Of a stretch of 13,809 nt of DNA, positions 13,728-13,809 are shown piece after piece. Position numbers and translations under genes: made by a program. Location: positions 1-13,809 of the forward strand of contig JAPUKM010000214.1 of assembly GCA_027295645.1 (NCBI GenBank), given 5' to 3'. Below the pieces are notes generated by a model. The model saw nothing but the letters and a program-made list of their open reading frames with translations, did no database searches and was not told where the DNA came from. Positions within the stretch are counted from its first letter, which is position 1. Each line of letters starts with the position of its first letter. Origin of the DNA: Chloroflexota bacterium. Lineage in GTDB: Bacteria > Chloroflexota > Dehalococcoidia > Lucifugimonadales > JAPUKM01.

Positions 13728-13809
13728 GGACGGATGGAGGGTATTCTACACCACCCCTATGCGCCAGACGTCCTCAACCTGACCTCCGGATGTGGTGCAG
13801 AGAGTGGGG

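Noticed and set aside
13728..13809. RNA gene or promoter at the right edge
   Set aside because: A TAGAAT at 13743-13748 lacks a correctly spaced -35 box, and the ACACCAC/GTGGTG inverted pair is too far apart to support a structure. Nothing else is visible in these 82 bases.

Overview
The window looks like a chromosomal segment of a GC-rich bacterium (about 60% by eye). I suspect a Chloroflexota lineage of the Dehalococcoidia/SAR202 type. The basis is remembered resemblance: an RpiB variant with a CWTGTG motif, a cytidylate-kinase-like protein next to a small basic PKKSKRVA... tail-anchored protein, and a B12-type radical SAM protein. This was not tested by a search. Coding density is high, several genes start with GTG or TTG, and there are no insertion sequences, prophage genes or CRISPR arrays. 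No gene-free stretch exceeds 300 bases; the longest, 11179-11413, holds two divergent promoters.

Layout, left to right. (1) Positions 1-1103, minus strand: a two-gene unit of DUF1445 and DUF4392 proteins. These are the two halves of the vertebrate D-glutamate cyclase DGLUCY, here as separate adjacent genes; the second is cut by the window edge. (2) Positions 1221-2423, plus strand, divergent: a CoA-binding (YccU-like) protein and a biotin protein ligase lacking the repressor domain. (3) Positions 2452-5116, minus strand: a probable xerD -> RpiB-like -> cytidylate-kinase-like -> tail-anchored protein series. (4) Positions 5249-6199, plus strand: lgt, behind a clear sigma-70-type promoter. (5) Positions 6235-11178, minus strand: a B12-binding radical SAM protein with a C-terminal 11-residue-repeat tail, then fabF, then recJ. 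(6) Positions 11414-12325, plus strand: tRNA-His with its own promoter, then an ECHDC3-like enoyl-CoA hydratase-family gene. (7) Positions 12411-13727, minus strand: an MFS transporter of the MFS_3/EntS type.

Most genes are housekeeping functions in lipid, biotin and lipoprotein metabolism and DNA maintenance. The points most worth a second look are: the split D-glutamate cyclase pair; the radical SAM protein with about eight and a half hendecad repeats; a 15-codon ORF wedged between radical SAM and fabF by overlapping stop/start codons at both ends; and three enzyme-family members with replaced active-site residues (RpiB-like, ECHDC3-like, Lgt). I do not see a clear new multi-gene defence or mobile system.
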